Below are positions 32,236 to 38,028 of a DNA stretch of 38,028 nucleotides, one piece after another. How positions within the stretch are numbered: position 1 is the first letter of the stretch; each line of letters opens with the position of its first letter. Origin of the DNA: an uncultured Clostridia bacterium (GTDB lineage Bacteria; Bacillota; Clostridia; Christensenellales; Borkfalkiaceae); the NCBI GenBank assembly GCA_947624805.1, contig CANQLW010000008.1:1-38028 (forward strand), read 5' to 3'. Made by a program: the position numbers and the translations under genes. The notes under the pieces are model-generated. The model saw only the letters and a program-made list of their open reading frames with translations, made no database searches and was not told where the DNA came from.

Positions 32236-32272
32236 AAAAGAGACGCACGGAGTGATCCGCCGCGTCTTTTTT
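32236..32272 (+). terminator. Intrinsic terminator of the spore-coat cluster
   Basis: AGACGC (32241-32246) with inner CGG pairs with CCG and GCGTCT (32262-32267), preceded by an A-run and followed by TTTTTT. Confidence 0.85.
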
Positions 32273-32297
32273 GGTGAAAGGAAAACCACGCGATCGT

Positions 32298-32325
32298 CGC
32301 GCGGCTCAAAAGAGGCTTTGCCGCG
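32298..32325. other. Strong hairpin upstream of the beta-helix gene
   Basis: CGCGGC, a 2-nt bulge and AAA pair with TTTGCCGCG across a short loop. It has no T-tract and no clear role. It lies between the coat-cluster terminator and the next promoter. Confidence 0.35.
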
Positions 32326-32408
32326 AAGTAAGAATCCCAAAGAACGGAGTCCGGTCTTGCCCGCCCCCAAAAAGCACAAACGTAGCAAAAGGTGCATACA
32401 ATGACGGT

Positions 32409-33032
32409 ATGAACCTTCACACCTCCGCGCTCTTTGATCTTCGTCATACCTATGCAAAGGAGTACCTCGAAATGTTTTCCTATCCTTGGGAAGCGCTCGG
32501 AGGGATCGGGGATTTTTTGAGAACTTTTACGGCCGATCTTCCCGACGATTTCCAAGAAATCGAAGAGGGGGTTTTCGTACATGGTACCGCCAAAATTGCT
32601 CGGAGTGCAGAAATCAGGCCGCCATGTCTCATCTGCGCGGGTGCACAGGTGCGCAGCTCTGCATACCTGAGAGGGAACGTCCTCGTCGGGGAGAACTGCG
32701 TCGTCGGCAACTCCACCGAGCTCAAAAACTGCATCCTGTTCGACGGCGTCGAGGTCCCGCATTTCAACTATGTCGGGGACAGCATCCTCGGCTACCGTGC
32801 CCATCTCGGGGCGGGGGCGGTCTGTTCGAACGTGCGGTTGGACCGCGGGGAAGTCTTCATCCACGGCGAAGATCATGTCCCGACGGGGCGGTATAAGGTC
32901 GGCGCGTTCGTCGGCGACGGGGCGCAGGTGGGCTGCAACAGCGTGCTCGCCCCCGGCTGTGTGCTCGGACGGGGCGTCAGGGTACTGCCGCTCTCCTTCG
33001 TCAGGGGCTGTGTTCCCCCGCCCGAATCATAA
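32409..33032 (+). CDS. Left-handed beta-helix (hexapeptide) protein, GlmU C-domain-like
   Basis: A 207-residue protein with hexapeptide repeats typical of the left-handed beta-helix acyltransferase/GlmU C-terminal domain (VHGTAKIARSAEI, VGENCVVGNSTELKN, VGDSILGYRAHLGAGAV). The first about 60 residues are helical (YAKEYLEMFSYPWEALGGI). Such proteins are often annotated as 'UDP-N-acetylglucosamine pyrophosphorylase', but no nucleotidyltransferase (LxxGxGTRM) domain is present, so that name is not supported. TACAAT stands 6 nt before ATG 32409 with no Shine-Dalgarno sequence; upstream in-frame starts in the gap would run through the coat-cluster terminator region. Confidence 0.8.
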   Translation: MNLHTSALFDLRHTYAKEYLEMFSYPWEALGGIGDFLRTFTADLPDDFQEIEEGVFVHGTAKIARSAEIRPPCLICAGAQVRSSAYLRGNVLVGENCVVGNSTELKNCILFDGVEVPHFNYVGDSILGYRAHLGAGAVCSNVRLDRGEVFIHGEDHVPTGRYKVGAFVGDGAQVGCNSVLAPGCVLGRGVRVLPLSFVRGCVPPPES

Positions 33033-33060
33033 AAATAATCACATTGTGTACAAAAATCTC

Positions 33061-33100
33061 TTGCATTCTCCGCCGATTTGTGATATGATAGCGTACAATC
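33061..33100 (+). promoter_or_regulatory. Sigma-A promoter of the EIIC-like gene
   Basis: TTGCAT (33061-33066), 17 bp, TATGAT (33084-33089) with an extended -10 TGA before it. The ATG at 33101 is 11 nt after the -10 box and no ribosome-binding site is seen, so the leader would be only about 5 nt. Confidence 0.7.
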
Positions 33101-34279
33101 ATGGAAGAGAAAACAGAAGAGGTCCAAACGCAGAGCGCGCCCGATACCGCCGCGCCTGAACAGCCTTCAAAGAAAAAAAGAGCGCTGACGCTCCTGAAAA
33201 AATTTGCCAACAGATACCTGATCGTCGCTTTCTCGGGGATGGCGAACGGGCTCTTTTGCACGCTCATCGCGGGGACGATCATCTGCCAGATCGCCCGAAT
33301 CTTCGGCGGCGCGACGAGCGGGGTGGAATTTTTCAACCTCTGTTACCGCTTTCTGAACGGGATCGGGACGTTCGCAAAAGTCATGATGGGCGCGGGGATT
33401 GGCGTCGGCATCGCCTATGCCCTCCAAAGCTCGAAAATGGCAATGGCGTGCAGTGTCGCCGTCGGCATCTTTTCGGCGAATGCCCCGACCCTCATCGGCT
33501 ATGTCATGGGCGAGAACGTGCTCTCCGCGTCCGTCCTCATCGCGACGGGGAATCCCATCACTTGCTATCTTGCATCCGTCGTCGCCTGTGGACTCGGCAC
33601 ACTGGTCTCGGGAAAGACAAAACTCGATATTCTGATCGTCCCGCTTGTCAGCATCCTCTCGGGCGGGCTCATCGCCTGTCTTTTGGGGACCCCCGTCGAA
33701 TGGCTCATGGGCGAGATCGGCGCGGGCATCAACGCTGCTGCCGAACTTCACCCCTTCTGGATGGGGCTTATCATCTCCGTTGTGATGGGGCTGCTTCTGA
33801 CCCTTCCCACCTCGAGCGCGGCGATCGGCGTCTCGATCGGGCTCAAAGGGATCGCCGCAGGGGCGGGCGTCGCGGGGTGCTGTGCACATATGATCGGCTT
33901 TGCCGTCGCGAGCTTCCGCGAGAACAGGTTCTCGGGCCTCATCGCACAGGGCCTCGGGACCTCGATGCTCCAGATCCCCAATCTGAAGAACCCGAGAATT
34001 TTGATTCCCGCCGTCGTCGCGTCCGCCGTCGTGGGGCCGATCTCGACCTGCCTGTTCAAATTGCAGGCGACGCCTGTCGGCGCAGGGATGGGAACGGCGG
34101 GCCTCGTCGGCGTCATCGATATGATCGGCGCCTCGGCGGGCGTGATTGCGACATGGCAACTCGTCTTGGGGATCATCCTCGTCTGTTTCGTGCTCCCCGC
34201 CGCGATCGCCTTCGGTGTGAGCGAACTGCTCCGAAAGATCGGCTGGATCAAAAAGGACGACATGAAGATCGAACTGTGA
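33101..34279 (+). CDS. PTS EIIC-like membrane protein (PTS_EIIC_2 family)
   Basis: A 392-residue polytopic membrane protein matching the PTS_EIIC_2 group: ALTLLKKFANRYLIVAFSGMANGLF (read as KKFANRYLIVAFSGMANGLF), GNPITCYLASVVACGLG, and TSSAAIGVSIGLKGIAAGAGVAGC. The N-terminal 26 residues are polar. About ten hydrophobic segments are visible. No EIIA/EIIB gene is nearby, so substrate and even PTS function are uncertain; members of this group may instead be sensors or transporters of unknown substrate. Convergent with the XRE gene. Confidence 0.85.
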   Translation: MEEKTEEVQTQSAPDTAAPEQPSKKKRALTLLKKFANRYLIVAFSGMANGLFCTLIAGTIICQIARIFGGATSGVEFFNLCYRFLNGIGTFAKVMMGAGIGVGIAYALQSSKMAMACSVAVGIFSANAPTLIGYVMGENVLSASVLIATGNPITCYLASVVACGLGTLVSGKTKLDILIVPLVSILSGGLIACLLGTPVEWLMGEIGAGINAAAELHPFWMGLIISVVMGLLLTLPTSSAAIGVSIGLKGIAAGAGVAGCCAHMIGFAVASFRENRFSGLIAQGLGTSMLQIPNLKNPRILIPAVVASAVVGPISTCLFKLQATPVGAGMGTAGLVGVIDMIGASAGVIATWQLVLGIILVCFVLPAAIAFGVSELLRKIGWIKKDDMKIEL

Positions 34280-34294
34280 CCCGTTCGGCCGCCC

Positions 34295-34501
34295 TCAGAA
34301 GTCAAACAGATCGTTCGGCGTGATGTCGAGATAACGGCACAGCTCCCTGATCTGCGCATAATTCAATTCGAAAATGCCGTTTTCAAAGCGGCTGTACTGT
34401 TGTTGCGTCATGAGCATATGTGACGCAACTTCTTTTTGCGTCAGTTTTAAGCTCTTCCGCGCTTGTTTCAGATTTTCTCCTACGGCCTTACTCAGTTCCA
34501 T
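34295..34501 (-). CDS. XRE-family helix-turn-helix repressor
   Basis: A 68-residue single-domain HTH_3 protein: LTQKEVASHMLMTQQQYSRFENG is the helix-turn-helix, read as LTQKEVASHMLMTQ then QQYSRFENG (about residues 20-42). The C-terminus ends LDITPNDLFDF, as in many small XRE regulators. GATAAT lies 6 nt before its ATG and no ribosome site is visible, so its message may be leaderless. It is divergent from the LRR lipoprotein gene, across a clear palindromic operator, suggesting it represses both promoters. Confidence 0.88.
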   Translation of the reverse strand: MELSKAVGENLKQARKSLKLTQKEVASHMLMTQQQYSRFENGIFELNYAQIRELCRYLDITPNDLFDF

Positions 34502-34518
34502 AGAAAAATTATCACCAC

Positions 34519-34564
34519 AAAGTGATGTAAAATGCTTGACTTACATCACTTTATGATGTAATAT
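34519..34564. promoter_or_regulatory. Operator and promoter between XRE and LRR-lipoprotein genes
   Basis: AAAGTGATGTAA (34519-34530) and TTACATCACTTT (34541-34552) form a perfect 12-bp inverted repeat with a 10-bp gap; a further half-site TGATGTAA lies at 34554-34561. The plus-strand promoter is TTGACT (34536-34541), 17 bp, TAATAT (34559-34564), so the right arm and half-site fill the promoter spacer. This is the expected layout of an XRE repressor operator. Confidence 0.75.
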
Positions 34565-34590
34565 GAAAGAAAAATATTCAGGAGGAACAA

Positions 34591-36003
34591 ATGAACAAGA
34601 GACTTTTTTGTGGCGTTTTGGCGCTATCGATTTGCCTGACGCTCGGGCTTGCGGCGTGCGGGAACGAGACGGGGAACAATGAAAACGGCGGTCATGTCCA
34701 CACGGCCGATTCGTTTGGTTCGGACGAGGACATTCACTGGAAAGTCTGTACGGATTGCGGCGAGAAGTTCATCGAGGAAGACCATAAATACAACGGCAGC
34801 AACACCTGCACGGAATGCGGCTACACCATTCCCGAGACGGCGGGGCTCGAATATGAGCTCAACGAGGAGACGGATACCTACTCCGTGGAGGGCATCGGCA
34901 CGGCGGGGGACGTCGAGACCCTCTATATTCCCGCCTATCATGACGGCAAGAGGGTGACGGAGATCGGCTACGGCGCCTTTTTCGAATGCACTTTTACGGC
35001 GGTCAAGATCCCTTCAACGGTGGAGCGCATCGAGGGAGCGGCATTCACTGAATGCAACGCTTTGACGGAGGTGAAGATCCCCGACAGCGTTACATTCTCC
35101 AAAGCATTTGGCGGAAATGCCCTCTTGAAAAGCGTCACATTCGGCAAAAACAGCAAGTTAGAGACGCTCGGCAAGGGTTCGTTTGGCTATTGCCCCGAGC
35201 TGACTTCCGTCAATCTTCCCGACGGCGTGCGGCTCATCGAGGACGATACCTTCGAAGAGAGCAAAATCTATACCGATAAAAGTTTTTGGACGGACGGCAT
35301 TCTCTATGTTGGCAATCATATGATCGCGACGGATGAGACCGTCTCGGGCAAAGTCACCGTCCGCGAGGGGACAAAGACGATCGCAGAGGCCGCATTCCAG
35401 GACAGCGGGGATGTGACGGAAGTTGTCCTTCCCGAAAGTCTGGTCGCGCTTCACGATTATATTCACGATATGACAAAAAGAGAGGCGAAGAGCGTCGTCA
35501 TTCCCAAGGGTGTCGAGATCATCGGGTCAAACGCGTTCAGCAGTTTTTATGGCGTGGATCACATCTCCGTGGAGAGCGGAAATGCCTTTTACAATGACGG
35601 AAACGGTGCGAACTGCCTCATCGAGACGGCGACAAACAAACTGGTTTTGGGGAGCAACGACACACAGCTCACGGCCGCCATGGGGATCAAGGAGTTTGGC
35701 TATTTCGCTTTCCGTGGGTGCAATTTTGAGAGCTTCACGATCCCCGACGGCGTGACAAAGCTCGAAGTGGCCACATTTGCCGGATGCGCAAATCTAAAGA
35801 GCGTTGAGATCCCCGCAAGCGTGACAGAGCTCGGATATGAGATGTTTTCGGAATGCGATAAGCTCCAAAACGTTGTCTTCAAGGGTTCGGTGAATGACTG
35901 GAAGGCTTTGACCGAAAAGAGTGAAGGATGGGACGACGGCGCGCAAGAAATCGCGTTCACGATTACTTGCAATGACGGACAGGCTCCAAGGACGGAACGG
36001 TGA
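34591..36003 (+). CDS. Leucine-rich-repeat (BspA-type) surface lipoprotein
   Basis: A 470-residue lipoprotein. The signal peptide ends in the lipobox LAAC with lipid-bearing Cys at residue 23. A His/Cys-rich stretch follows with two CxxC pairs (VCTDCGEKF and TCTECGY), which could form a zinc ribbon. Then come BspA/LRR_5-type repeats (e.g. VTEIGYGAFFECTFTAVKIPSTV, split as VTEIGYGAFFECT and FTAVKIPSTV). BspA-type proteins act in attachment to surfaces or in host interaction. GGAGG precedes ATG 34591. It is controlled by the palindromic operator described above. Confidence 0.87.
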   Translation: MNKRLFCGVLALSICLTLGLAACGNETGNNENGGHVHTADSFGSDEDIHWKVCTDCGEKFIEEDHKYNGSNTCTECGYTIPETAGLEYELNEETDTYSVEGIGTAGDVETLYIPAYHDGKRVTEIGYGAFFECTFTAVKIPSTVERIEGAAFTECNALTEVKIPDSVTFSKAFGGNALLKSVTFGKNSKLETLGKGSFGYCPELTSVNLPDGVRLIEDDTFEESKIYTDKSFWTDGILYVGNHMIATDETVSGKVTVREGTKTIAEAAFQDSGDVTEVVLPESLVALHDYIHDMTKREAKSVVIPKGVEIIGSNAFSSFYGVDHISVESGNAFYNDGNGANCLIETATNKLVLGSNDTQLTAAMGIKEFGYFAFRGCNFESFTIPDGVTKLEVATFAGCANLKSVEIPASVTELGYEMFSECDKLQNVVFKGSVNDWKALTEKSEGWDDGAQEIAFTITCNDGQAPRTER

Positions 36004-36032
36004 TCGCTTGACTTTTGCATTGTCCGATTGAA

Positions 36033-36062
36033 ACCCCCCTCGCTTCGGCGAGGGGTTATTTT
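36033..36062. terminator. Terminator shared by the LRR-lipoprotein and MATE genes
   Basis: CCCCTCGC (36036-36043), TTCG tetraloop, GCGAGGGG (36048-36055), with AA/TT flanks and TTATTTT after it on the plus strand. It sits between convergent stops, one base inside the MATE stop codon at its right edge. Confidence 0.85.
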
Positions 36063-37446
36063 ACGGGATCATGCAGACTTTTTTGCGATAGGCGAATTTC
36101 AGGATCAGGGCAGAGACAACTGCCGTTGCAACTTCCGTGATCGGGAATGTCCACCAGACGGCATTCACGCTGCCCGAAAGCGTAAACAGGTACGCGATGG
36201 GGAAAACAAAGAGGCAGAGCCTTAAAAACGAAATGAGGAGGGGGAAAAGCGCGTAGCGGAACGCCTGTAAAACGCCCTGTACCGCAACGCTGAACGCCAT
36301 AAAGATGTAGCCGAGGCTCGTAATTCGGATCGCGACAGTCACGGTGGAGCGGATGGCTTCGCTTCCCTCACCGCTTGCCATGCCGAACAGCTCGGCGAGC
36401 GGGCCGGCGAGGCATTCGAAGAGTACCGTGATCGCGGCGGCAACGATCAGAGAATCGAGGATCCCGAATTTGATACACTCCTTCACGCGCTGTCTGTTTT
36501 GCAGGCCGTAGTTAAAGGACAAAACCGAGATGATGGTATTGGATAATCCGAAGGACGCAAACAGCGCGAATTGCATGATCTTGTAGTAGATTCCGAAACT
36601 GCCCTGCAACAGTTCGGCGGTCTCTGTTTGTTCGGCCGTCCCGAGGATGCTTGTCATGCCGAGCATCATCACGGAGAGCAGTCCCTGCATCAGCGCGGCG
36701 GAGATCCCGATCTTATAGATCCCTTTGATGACCGCCCGGCTCGGCTTGATCGCTTTGAAACTGTTTTTGATCTCTCTGTTTGCAAGGTGGTGGAAGAGCA
36801 TCGCAACGATCAGGGATACGATCTGGCCGATCACCGTCGCCCATGCGGCGCCGTCAATGCTCATGTGACAGGGGTAGATAAAGACATAGTCGAGCACGAT
36901 ATTCAGGACCGCGCCAGAGATCTGGGAGATCGTGGAATACAGAGTTTTGCCCGTGCTTTGCAGAAAGCGTTCGTAAACGGTAAAGCCGATCGCGCCGAAG
37001 GAAAGACAGCAGCAAATTTTCAAGTAACTCGTGCCCATTTCGGCGGCTTTGGCGTTTCCGCCCGCCTGCATGGAGATGAACCATCGGCAGCCGAACAGCC
37101 CGAAGAGGAGAAATACGGCATAGATGCATACGCCGAGAAAGATACTGTTGCCGACGATCCGCGTCGCCCCGCCGCCGTCCTTTTCTCCCAACTTTTTGGA
37201 GAGCAGGGCGTTGATGCCGACACCCGTACCGACGCCGACCGCGATGATGAGCAGTTGGATGGGGAAGGCATAGGTAAGGGCAAGGTTGCCCGCGATGCCG
37301 TCCTCGCCCATATTGATGACGAACGCCGTGTCTACAATATTATAGACGGATTGCAGGATCATGGATACGATCATCGGCAATCCCATTTTCCATATGAGTT
37401 TGTGCATCGGCGTTGTTTCCATTTTGTTTTGTTTGATCTCTTCCAT
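36061..37446 (-). CDS. MATE family multidrug/Na+ efflux transporter
   Basis: A 461-residue MATE exporter with about 12 membrane segments. The signature opening (MHKLIWKMGLPMIVSMILQSVYNIVDTAFV, split as MHKLIWKMGLPMIVSM and ILQSVYNIVDTAFV) and the second-half repeat QGSFGIYYKIMQFALFASFGL are present. MATE transporters export cationic drugs or other organic compounds using Na+ or H+ gradients. Its mRNA has a short leader with an intrinsic terminator and a small reading frame, so expression is probably attenuated. AAGGAG precedes ATG 37446. Confidence 0.92.
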   Translation of the reverse strand: MEEIKQNKMETTPMHKLIWKMGLPMIVSMILQSVYNIVDTAFVINMGEDGIAGNLALTYAFPIQLLIIAVGVGTGVGINALLSKKLGEKDGGGATRIVGNSIFLGVCIYAVFLLFGLFGCRWFISMQAGGNAKAAEMGTSYLKICCCLSFGAIGFTVYERFLQSTGKTLYSTISQISGAVLNIVLDYVFIYPCHMSIDGAAWATVIGQIVSLIVAMLFHHLANREIKNSFKAIKPSRAVIKGIYKIGISAALMQGLLSVMMLGMTSILGTAEQTETAELLQGSFGIYYKIMQFALFASFGLSNTIISVLSFNYGLQNRQRVKECIKFGILDSLIVAAAITVLFECLAGPLAELFGMASGEGSEAIRSTVTVAIRITSLGYIFMAFSVAVQGVLQAFRYALFPLLISFLRLCLFVFPIAYLFTLSGSVNAVWWTFPITEVATAVVSALILKFAYRKKVCMIP

Positions 37447-37455
37447 TTCGGCTCC

Positions 37456-37512
37456 TTAAAAAAATAAGTGCGTAAGCCCAAAGCCGGACTTACGCACAAA
37501 AATGCTACTCAC
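37456..37512 (-). CDS. Possible 18-residue leader peptide of the MATE gene
   Basis: Reading the minus strand, a GTG at 37512 opens a frame of 18 codons: MSSIFVRKSGFGLTHLFF, stopping TAA at 37458-37456. The frame runs through both arms of the leader terminator, and its stop lies just before the MATE ribosome site. No Shine-Dalgarno sequence precedes it, but the predicted transcription start is only about 5 nt upstream. It may be a leader peptide for translation-controlled attenuation. The short length leaves real doubt. Confidence 0.4.
   Translation of the reverse strand: MSSIFVRKSGFGLTHLFF
37459..37497 (-). terminator. Leader terminator (attenuator) of the MATE gene
   Basis: On the minus strand, GTGCGTAAG (37497-37489) pairs perfectly with CTTACGCAC (37476-37468), with a short inner CC/GG, followed by TTATTTTTTT. 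The AAGGAG ribosome site comes just after. It is an intrinsic terminator upstream of the coding region. Confidence 0.8.
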
Positions 37513-37513
37513 T

Positions 37514-37552
37514 TGATAGTATCATTATATCACATTTCGGCAAAAAAAGCAA
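37514..37552 (-). promoter_or_regulatory. Promoter of the MATE gene with small palindrome
   Basis: TTGCTT (37552-37547), 17 bp, TATAAT (37529-37524) on the minus strand. TGATAGTATCA (37514-37524) is an 11-bp palindrome touching the -10 box and could be a repressor site. Confidence 0.7.
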
Positions 37553-37584
37553 CCGATTTTTGATTCCCCGCTTGCAATTTTCGT

Positions 37585-38028
37585 TCTACGCGTCATTCTG
37601 AGCGTAGAGAAGAATCCCGAGGATGAAAGTTCGGACTCCGTTTTTCGGGATCCTTCGGGACTTGCTCTTCGGACTTCGTATAGCCTTTTCGGCTCAGGAT
37701 GACGCGGTAACACGGGGGCCGAGATGCCCACCTCAGTCACCTGCGGTGACAGCTCCTCCTTAGGAGGAGCCATGCAGCCCCCTCCGTGGGGGAGGAGCGG
37801 CGTCATGCAGCCCCCTCCGTGGGAGGGGGGTAGGGGGGTGGGGCGAGTTCTAAATCACGGCGCGAAGCAAAACCACGCTTTTGCGGCAGCGCACTCAATT
37901 TGCCGAACCCCTTCGGCTTAATGTCGGGGAGAGCGATGTCGAGCCGCAACCCAATATCCCAGAGGGTAACATTCCTCGAACGTATTTATTTGCGAGCAAC
38001 ACCCCTTCCGTCACGGCAAAGCCGTGAC
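37585..38028 (-). repeat. Composite intergenic repeat block, inverted copy at window end
   Basis: The last about 440 bases hold no credible gene. The order is: CGTCATTCTGAGCGTAGAG unit; TTCGGACTCCG/CTCAGGATGACGCGG unit; CTCAGTCACCTGCGGTGAC unit; CCCCCTCCGTGGGGG hairpins; the GGAGGGGGGTAGGGGGGTGG element; and the reverse complement of the 8238-8330 block. The window ends at the perfect hairpin GTCACGG, CAAAG, CCGTGAC (38010-38028). Confidence 0.8.

Noticed and set aside
36571..37467. 298-codon plus-strand frame opposite the MATE gene
   Set aside because: It is antisense to conserved membrane segments, is highly charged, and has no start context.
37514..37552. Known metabolite riboswitch in the MATE leader
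   Set aside because: The leader before the terminator is only about 20 nt, too short for a riboswitch aptamer such as guanidine or PreQ1 types; a leader-peptide or protein-based control fits better.

Overview
The window looks like a contig from an uncultured, spore-forming member of the Clostridia (Firmicutes). The evidence is HprK, CotF-type coat proteins, a PdaB-like deacetylase, a SigB-type sigma operon, an EF2568-type desulfurase next to a DUF3343 protein, and Firmicutes-style sigma-A promoters (TTGACA, 17 bp, TATAAT) with strong AGGAGG ribosome-binding sites. Base composition is GC-rich, near 60% by eye. A gut Christensenellales-like lineage is my guess; the sequence does not prove it. 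Both window ends lie inside copies of a dispersed intergenic repeat, which is how a contig broken at repeats would look.

Layout. 1-171: truncated repeat. 217-8195: five genes chained by 4-nt ATGA overlaps (uvrC, Cof-type HAD phosphatase, hprK, U32 peptidase/hydroxylase, mutS2). 8196-8598: long repeat copy. 8599-12481: PdaB-like deacetylase, M16 protease, hypoxanthine-DNA glycosylase, acyl carrier protein, cysteine synthase. 12735-19376: one gene for a 2,213-residue membrane-anchored extracellular protein behind a strong promoter with GTCAC inverted repeats. 19377-19831: terminator and repeats. 19832-22708: metal/arsenic exporter carrying an in-frame insertion of the same repeat, a degenerate glycerol-1-phosphate dehydrogenase homologue and a HAD-IIA phosphatase. 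22686-24520: a SigB-like partner-switching operon. 24576-26264 (minus): polytopic membrane protein with a Pro/Gln/Tyr-rich tail. 26538-28878: PucR/CdaR-type regulator and S41 protease. 28867-29430: two divergent small genes of unknown role. 29417-30827: desulfurase and divergent DUF3343 protein. 30891-32233: endonuclease III and a small spore-coat cluster ending in a 35-codon gene. 32409-34279: left-handed beta-helix protein and PTS EIIC-like membrane protein. 34295-36003: XRE repressor divergent from a leucine-rich-repeat lipoprotein with a clear shared operator. 36061-37446 (minus): MATE exporter behind an attenuator-like leader. 37447-38028: repeat block. I saw no tRNA, rRNA, CRISPR array, transposase or phage genes.

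Main points for a second look: (1) the partner-switching operon has two anti-sigma-kinase-like genes, one without the ATP-binding N-box; (2) several genes have a -10 box exactly 6 nt before the start ATG and no Shine-Dalgarno sequence, which predicts leaderless mRNAs; (3) the MATE gene has an 18-codon leader reading frame running through an intrinsic terminator; (4) an intergenic repeat has been domesticated as an in-frame His-rich linker in an exporter; (5) the giant surface protein and its operator-like upstream region; (6) the XRE/LRR-lipoprotein switch. Functions are assigned from recognised motifs only; no database search was run.
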